A stretch of 64,000 nt of DNA. Origin: Actinomadura oligospora ATCC 43269. GTDB lineage: Bacteria; Actinomycetota; Actinomycetes; Streptosporangiales; Streptosporangiaceae. Positions 59,805 to 64,000 of this stretch are shown here, in pieces; the first letter of the stretch is position 1, and every line of letters begins with the position of its first letter. Location: positions 62,001-126,000 of the forward strand of contig NZ_JADG01000003.1 of the NCBI RefSeq assembly GCF_000518265.1. Direction: 5' to 3'. The translations under genes and the position numbers were made by a program. The notes under the pieces were generated by a model. It was not told where the DNA came from. It saw only the letters and a list, made by a program, of their open reading frames with translations, and did not search any database.

Positions 59805-62800
59805 ATGGGGGCGGAGGTGACGGTGGGCGCGATCGAGGGGCGTCCCGGCGGGTTCTGGAGCCGGCTCAGCAGGTCGGACCAGCAGGCGCTGTGGGCGATG
59901 GGCCGGCGGGTCGAGGTGCCGCCCGGGGGCATGCTGTGCCATCAGGGGGTCGTCTCACCGGCGGTGGTCGTGCTGTTCCCGGCGGGATCGCGGACGACGG
60001 GACGGATCCTGGCGAAGGAGTTCGTCGCCAACGGCGAGGGCGACGAGTCGATCATCGAGCTGTTCGGCGCCGGGGACCTGGTGGCGGGCCTCGCGCCGTG
60101 GGGCCATCCGCAGCGCGGGACGGTCGCGGCGCTCGACCACCTGGCGGCGCTGCGCGTGGACCGGCGCCAGTTCGGCGGGCTGCTCGCGGCGAATCCGCAG
60201 GTCGCGGCGGCCGCGATGGACGCCTTCGCCCATCAGGAGACCTACAGCGGACGGCGGCACGCGGTGCGCGTCGCCGACCATCCGCAGCGGCTCGCGCACC
60301 ACCTGCTGGAGCTCGCGCACCGGTTCGGCGACCCGGAGGCCCGGCCGTCCGGTGGGCCGGAGCGCGCGGTCGCGGTGCCGTCGCGGCTGAGCCAGGCGGA
60401 TCTGGCGAACTGGGCGGGCGTGTCCCGCGAGACGCTGGTGCGCTGGTACCGGCGGTGGCGCTCGAAGGGGATCATGACGCCGCGTCCGCTGACGCTGCTC
60501 GACCCGGAGGCGCTGCGGCGGGAGGCGGCGCCGTGGGGGGACGAGTGGCCCGCCGTCCCGGCGTGGGAGACGCCGCCGGAGCCCGGCCAGGGACCGCCCG
60601 TCGGCCTGGCGCGGCAGGCGCCGGTGCGGATCGGCGCGTCCGGCCCGCCGCGGCGGCTGCCGCCGGACAAGCCGTTCTTCACCGGGCGGGCGATCAGCCT
60701 CGGCAAGCTCGACCTGCTGCTCGCGCAGTCGCGGTGGCCGCGCGCGGTGCTGATCCAGGGCATGGCCGGGGTGGGGAAGACGACGCTGGCGGTGCACTGG
60801 GCGCACCGGGTCGCCGAGCGCTTCCCGGACGGGGTGATCTTCACCGAGCTGCGGAACGGGACGCGCGGCCCGGCGAAGCCGGCCGAGGCGATGGGGCAGG
60901 TGCTGCGCGGGGTCGGGGTGCCCGGCGACCAGTTGCCGCGCACCGAGGCCGAGCTCGCCGCGCAGTGCCGGTCGCTGCTGGCGGACCGGCGGCTCCTGCT
61001 CGTCCTGGACAACGCGTCCGGCGCCGACCAGGTCCGTCCGCTGCTGGACGCGGTGAACGCGGGCCTCGTCGTGCTGACGGCGCAGCGCCGCATGCCCGAG
61101 CTGGCCGGGGAGGACGGACGCCCCGACGGCGACATCCGCGTCCTGGAACTGCGCGAGATGAGTCCGGACGAGGCGGCCGACCTGGTCGCGGGCGTGCTCG
61201 GCCCGGGCGACCCGCGTCCGCGCGAGGAACGGCGGGCGGTGCAGCGGCTGTCCCGGGAGTGCGGGTTCCTGCCGCTGGCGCTCGCGGTCGCGGCGGGCGC
61301 GCTCGCCGAGAACCCGGACGTCCCGATCGCCGAGACCGTCCGGACGCTCGCGGACCGGTCCGGGGCGTCCTACCCCGCGCCGATGCGGCCGACGTTCGAC
61401 CTGGCCTACCGGGGGCTGCGGCGCGACCACCGGGCCGCGTTCCGGATGCTCGGCCTCGCCGCCGGACCGGACGTGACGCCCGCCGCCCTCGCCGCCCTGC
61501 TGGGCGGCCCGGCCGACGTGGCGGCGGAGGCGCTGGAGGGGATGCGGCAGGCGTTCCTGGTGCACGAGACCGGGCCCGGCCGGTACCGGATCCACGACCT
61601 GCTCCGCGACTTCGCGCACGAACGCGGCCTCGCCGAGGACGCCGACACCGACCGGTTCGCCGCGCAGCGCCGGTTCCTGGCGTCCTGCCTGGCCTCGGCG
61701 CGTTCGGCCGCGCGGGCGCTGGACCGGCGGCGGCGTCCGTCCCTGGACGACCGCAACGTGCCCGATCCGGCGCGGCCCGGTTCGGCGGAGGCGAGGGCGC
61801 AGGCGCTCGCCTGGTTCGAGTCCGAGCGGCGGACGCTCGTCGCGGCCGTCCAGCTCGCGGCGCGGCTCGGCCTGCACCGGACGTGCTGGGAGCTGGCGGA
61901 CGCGCTGTTCGGCTTCCAGGAGTTCCGCCGCTACAGCGAGGACAACATCGCCGTCCACCAGGCGGGCCTGGGCGCGGCGCGCGCCGAGGAGAACTGGGCG
62001 GCGGCGGCCGTGATGCTGCACAACCTGGCCGTCGCGCACTTCGACGTCGGACGCGCCGTCCAGGCGATCGGGTACAGCGAGGACGCCCGCCGCGCGTTCC
62101 GCTCCGCCGACCCGCCGAACCGGTACGGGGAGGCCGTGGCGCTGGCGACGCTCGCCGACGTCCACGCCGCGCAGGGCCGCTACCTGACCGCGATCGAGCA
62201 CGCGCGGCGGTCCCTGGACATCCATCGCGAGCTGGACGAGCAGGGCGGCGTCGGGCGCGGCCACGAGACGCTCGCCCGCGCGCACCTCGCGCTCGCCGAC
62301 TACGAGACCGCGCTCGGGCACGCCCGGCGGGCGCTGGAGATCCGGCAGGGTCTCGGCGACCGGCGCGGGATCGCCGAGACGCTGCTGACCACCGCGCTCG
62401 TCCACCGCAGGCGCGGCGTGGTCGACGACGCGGTCGCGAACGCGCTGGAGTCGTTGTTCCTGCGCGAGGAGGACGGCGACCGGTTCGGGTCGGCGCAGGC
62501 GCTGACCGAGCTGGCCCGCATGTACGCGACGCTCGGCCTGCGCGACCTGGCCCGCCGCGACGCCGAGCGCGCCCTGCGCATCTACCGTGAGCTGGGCGTC
62601 CGGCACGGGCAGGCGCGCGCGCTCACCACGCTCGGACGGCTCGCCTGCGACGCCGCCCGGTTCGCCGAGGCGTTCACCTTCTGTGGGCAGGCGCTGGGCA
62701 TGCACCGCGACACCGGCGACCGGCACGGCGAGGCCGAGACGCTCGCGCAGCTCGGCGTCGTGTGCTGGCGGCTCGGCCGGTACCGGGAGGCGCGCGAGCG

Positions 62801-63581
62801 GCTCGGCCGGGCGCTGGACATCCGCCGCGAGATCGGCGACCAGCACGGCGAGGCGCACGACCTGGAGAACCTGTCGGTCGTGATGCGCCGCCTGCACCGC
62901 TACCAGGAGGCGTTCGTCCACGGCCTGGAGGCCCTGGAGCTGTGGCACCGGCTCGGCGCCCGCGGCAACATGGCCGGGACGCTCGGCAGCCTCGCCCGCA
63001 CCTACATCAAACTCGGCCTGCCGGACGAGGCGGAGCGCGCCGCCCGCCAGGCCCTCGCGATCCGCCGCGAGATCGGCGACTCCTACGGGATGGGCATCGG
63101 CCTGGACACCTTCGCCGCGACCCTGCGCGCGGGCGGACGGGCCGACGAGGCGTTCAAGGTGCAGACCGAGGCGCTGCGCGTGCTCGGCGAGGTCGGCGAC
63201 CGGCACAGCGAGGGCGCGGCGCTCGTCCACCTCGCCCGCATCCACCTCGAGCTCGGCCGCGCCGAGGACGCCCTGGAGGCCGGGCGGCGCGGCCTGGACC
63301 TGGCGCAGGAACTCGGCGACACCCGCGAGCAGGCCCGCGTCCTGCACCACATGGGGCACGCCTGCCAGCAGCTCGGACGGCACGCCGAGGCGTCCGGGCA
63401 CCTCAACACCGAGATCACGATCCGCCGCGACATGGGCGACAACACGGGACTGCGGCGCGCGCTGGAACGCCGCCGCGCGTCCCTGACGGCGCTCGGCGAC
63501 CAGACCGGCGCGGCCGACTGCGCCCGCCGGATCCGCGCGATCGACCAGTGGCTCGAGTCGGAGGGCCCGGAACCGGTGTGA
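59805..63581 (+). CDS. Crp/Fnr-like sensor-HTH fused to NB-ARC NTPase and TPR array
   Basis: A 1258-residue protein with an unusual order. Residues ~15-150 are a cyclic-nucleotide-binding-type fold (LSRSDQQALWAMGRRVEVPP, ELFGAGDLVAGLAPW). Residues ~190-250 are a Crp-type helix-turn-helix (RLSQADLANWAGVSRETLVR). Residues ~285-560 are an NB-ARC/STAND NTPase: P-loop GMAGVGKTTLA at ~318, LLLVLDNASGADQVRPLL (Walker B) and GFLPLALAVAAGALAEN. Residues ~760-1235 are a TPR array of roughly eleven 40-residue units. AfsR-type proteins have SARP-NB-ARC-TPR; here Crp replaces SARP. The phosphate-binding cassette lacks the FGE...R pattern, so cAMP binding is doubtful. ATG 59805 has GAAGGG upstream. Confidence 0.85.
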   Translation: MGAEVTVGAIEGRPGGFWSRLSRSDQQALWAMGRRVEVPPGGMLCHQGVVSPAVVVLFPAGSRTTGRILAKEFVANGEGDESIIELFGAGDLVAGLAPWGHPQRGTVAALDHLAALRVDRRQFGGLLAANPQVAAAAMDAFAHQETYSGRRHAVRVADHPQRLAHHLLELAHRFGDPEARPSGGPERAVAVPSRLSQADLANWAGVSRETLVRWYRRWRSKGIMTPRPLTLLDPEALRREAAPWGDEWPAVPAWETPPEPGQGPPVGLARQAPVRIGASGPPRRLPPDKPFFTGRAISLGKLDLLLAQSRWPRAVLIQGMAGVGKTTLAVHWAHRVAERFPDGVIFTELRNGTRGPAKPAEAMGQVLRGVGVPGDQLPRTEAELAAQCRSLLADRRLLLVLDNASGADQVRPLLDAVNAGLVVLTAQRRMPELAGEDGRPDGDIRVLELREMSPDEAADLVAGVLGPGDPRPREERRAVQRLSRECGFLPLALAVAAGALAENPDVPIAETVRTLADRSGASYPAPMRPTFDLAYRGLRRDHRAAFRMLGLAAGPDVTPAALAALLGGPADVAAEALEGMRQAFLVHETGPGRYRIHDLLRDFAHERGLAEDADTDRFAAQRRFLASCLASARSAARALDRRRRPSLDDRNVPDPARPGSAEARAQALAWFESERRTLVAAVQLAARLGLHRTCWELADALFGFQEFRRYSEDNIAVHQAGLGAARAEENWAAAAVMLHNLAVAHFDVGRAVQAIGYSEDARRAFRSADPPNRYGEAVALATLADVHAAQGRYLTAIEHARRSLDIHRELDEQGGVGRGHETLARAHLALADYETALGHARRALEIRQGLGDRRGIAETLLTTALVHRRRGVVDDAVANALESLFLREEDGDRFGSAQALTELARMYATLGLRDLARRDAERALRIYRELGVRHGQARALTTLGRLACDAARFAEAFTFCGQALGMHRDTGDRHGEAETLAQLGVVCWRLGRYREARERLGRALDIRREIGDQHGEAHDLENLSVVMRRLHRYQEAFVHGLEALELWHRLGARGNMAGTLGSLARTYIKLGLPDEAERAARQALAIRREIGDSYGMGIGLDTFAATLRAGGRADEAFKVQTEALRVLGEVGDRHSEGAALVHLARIHLELGRAEDALEAGRRGLDLAQELGDTREQARVLHHMGHACQQLGRHAEASGHLNTEITIRRDMGDNTGLRRALERRRASLTALGDQTGAADCARRIRAIDQWLESEGPEPV

Positions 63582-63717
63582 CGTCCGCGACACACCGCGC
63601 TCTGTGCCGAATTACCTGGTTTCGGGGTGTCGCCGCGCGTTCACTATCTAGGTCAGGGAGACCTGCGCGCGCGGCCTCCCCGCCTGGGCCGGCCGCGCGG
63701 GAGAGGAGACGGGAGCG

Positions 63718-64000
63718 ATGCCGGTCGCGTTCTGGGACGCGCTGCCGGGGCCCGCACGGGAGGCGCTCGAACACGCCGGGACCGTGGCGCTGATCAGGCC
63801 GGGAGCCTTCCTCGCACGCGAGCACACCCGCTCGACCAACGTGTACGTGCTGCGCTCCGGCGCGGCGAAGGTCTGGGTGGACCGGGACGGCGAGACCGTC
63901 ATCCTGGAGGTGCTGGGCCCCGGCGACGTGGCCGGGGAGATGGAGATCGCCGACGGCGGCGAGCGGAACGCCAACGTGGAGGCGCTGACCCGCGTCGAGG
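63718..64000 (+). CDS. Cyclic-nucleotide-binding-domain regulator, C-terminus outside window
   Basis: The visible 94 residues are a Crp/Fnr-type sensor domain: MPVAFWDALPGPAREALEHA, YVLRSGAAKVWVDRDGETVI, and LEVLGPGDVAGEMEIADGGE with ERNANVEAL, where GEMEI and the Arg fit the phosphate-binding cassette better than in the preceding fusion protein. ATG 63718 has AGGAG 8 bases upstream. It follows the Crp-NB-ARC-TPR gene by 136 bases on the same strand. The HTH or any further domain lies beyond the right edge. Confidence 0.8.
   Translation, partial: MPVAFWDALPGPAREALEHAGTVALIRPGAFLAREHTRSTNVYVLRSGAAKVWVDRDGETVILEVLGPGDVAGEMEIADGGERNANVEALTRVE

Noticed and set aside
59955..63593. A 1212-residue open frame on the minus strand over the Crp-NB-ARC-TPR gene
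   Set aside because: It is the mirror of a GC-rich coding frame, has no recognisable domain and is built of Arg/Gly/Pro/Val-rich sequence. The plus-strand protein has clear motifs throughout.
1..64000. tRNA, rRNA, riboswitch or phage attachment sites
   Set aside because: I looked for cloverleaf-like GTTCGANTCC patterns, conserved rRNA segments and phage genes and saw none that I could support by eye.

Overview
The window is about 64 kb of very GC-rich DNA with frequent GTG/TTG starts, ATGA/GTGA gene overlaps and Shine-Dalgarno sites, typical of an actinobacterium. Paired Scr1-type regulator and DUF397 genes, several MmyB/XRE, ROK and WYL-type regulators, deazaflavin-type reductases and STAND/TPR regulators point to a filamentous actinomycete. 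Streptosporangiales (for example an Actinomadura-like genus) is plausible but is an inference from gene families only. I see no rRNA, tRNA or CRISPR array.

Left part (1-20 kb) is a mixed, partly decayed region. It holds a winged-helix protein cut by the window edge, an NmrA-like protein, decayed epoxide hydrolase and WYL regulator genes facing each other, an acyltransferase-3 of visibly lower GC, and a secreted alpha/beta hydrolase bracketed by identical 109-bp pieces of an IS630 transposase gene. A coherent minus-strand unit follows: OmpR-type regulator, histidine kinase, GT2-GtrA fusion and GT39 glycosyltransferase, then galU. Next come a frameshifted SMI1/KNR4 gene, a flavoprotein, a GNAT enzyme, more IS630 relics, a propeller-like protein and a locally duplicated DUF397/Scr1 locus.

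Middle part (20-45 kb) is mostly intact. It carries an ATP-binding regulator pair; a secreted RCC1 propeller; an MMPL exporter with its own two-component system opposite a MarR regulator; a SnoaL-like protein; a deazaflavin-reductase/alpha-beta-hydrolase fusion; a sulfane-sulfur detoxification cluster (persulfide dioxygenase-rhodanese, rhodanese, TauE/SafE exporter, rhodanese) with CsoR/CstR-like operators; an MFS transporter; an FHA/membrane/flavoprotein operon; TrmO; an XRE-regulated oxidoreductase; and a ROK regulator opposite a DUF1479 oxygenase.

Right part (43.8-64 kb) carries a small oxidative gene set (TetR, enoyl-CoA hydratase, a FAD oxidase-TauD fusion, P450), an extracytoplasmic thiol-redox cluster (CcdA, DsbA-like, a membrane protein with CPTC), a metal locus (frameshifted ZIP, probable leaderless ArsR sensor, His-rich CDF exporter), a FAD protein with a reduced PEP-utilizing enzyme, a glyoxalase II-like hydrolase, and a 1258-residue protein joining a Crp/Fnr-like sensor and HTH to an NB-ARC NTPase and TPR array. 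A second cyclic-nucleotide-type sensor follows it and is cut by the window edge. The Crp-NB-ARC-TPR protein and the FAD oxidase-TauD fusion are the most unusual architectures here.
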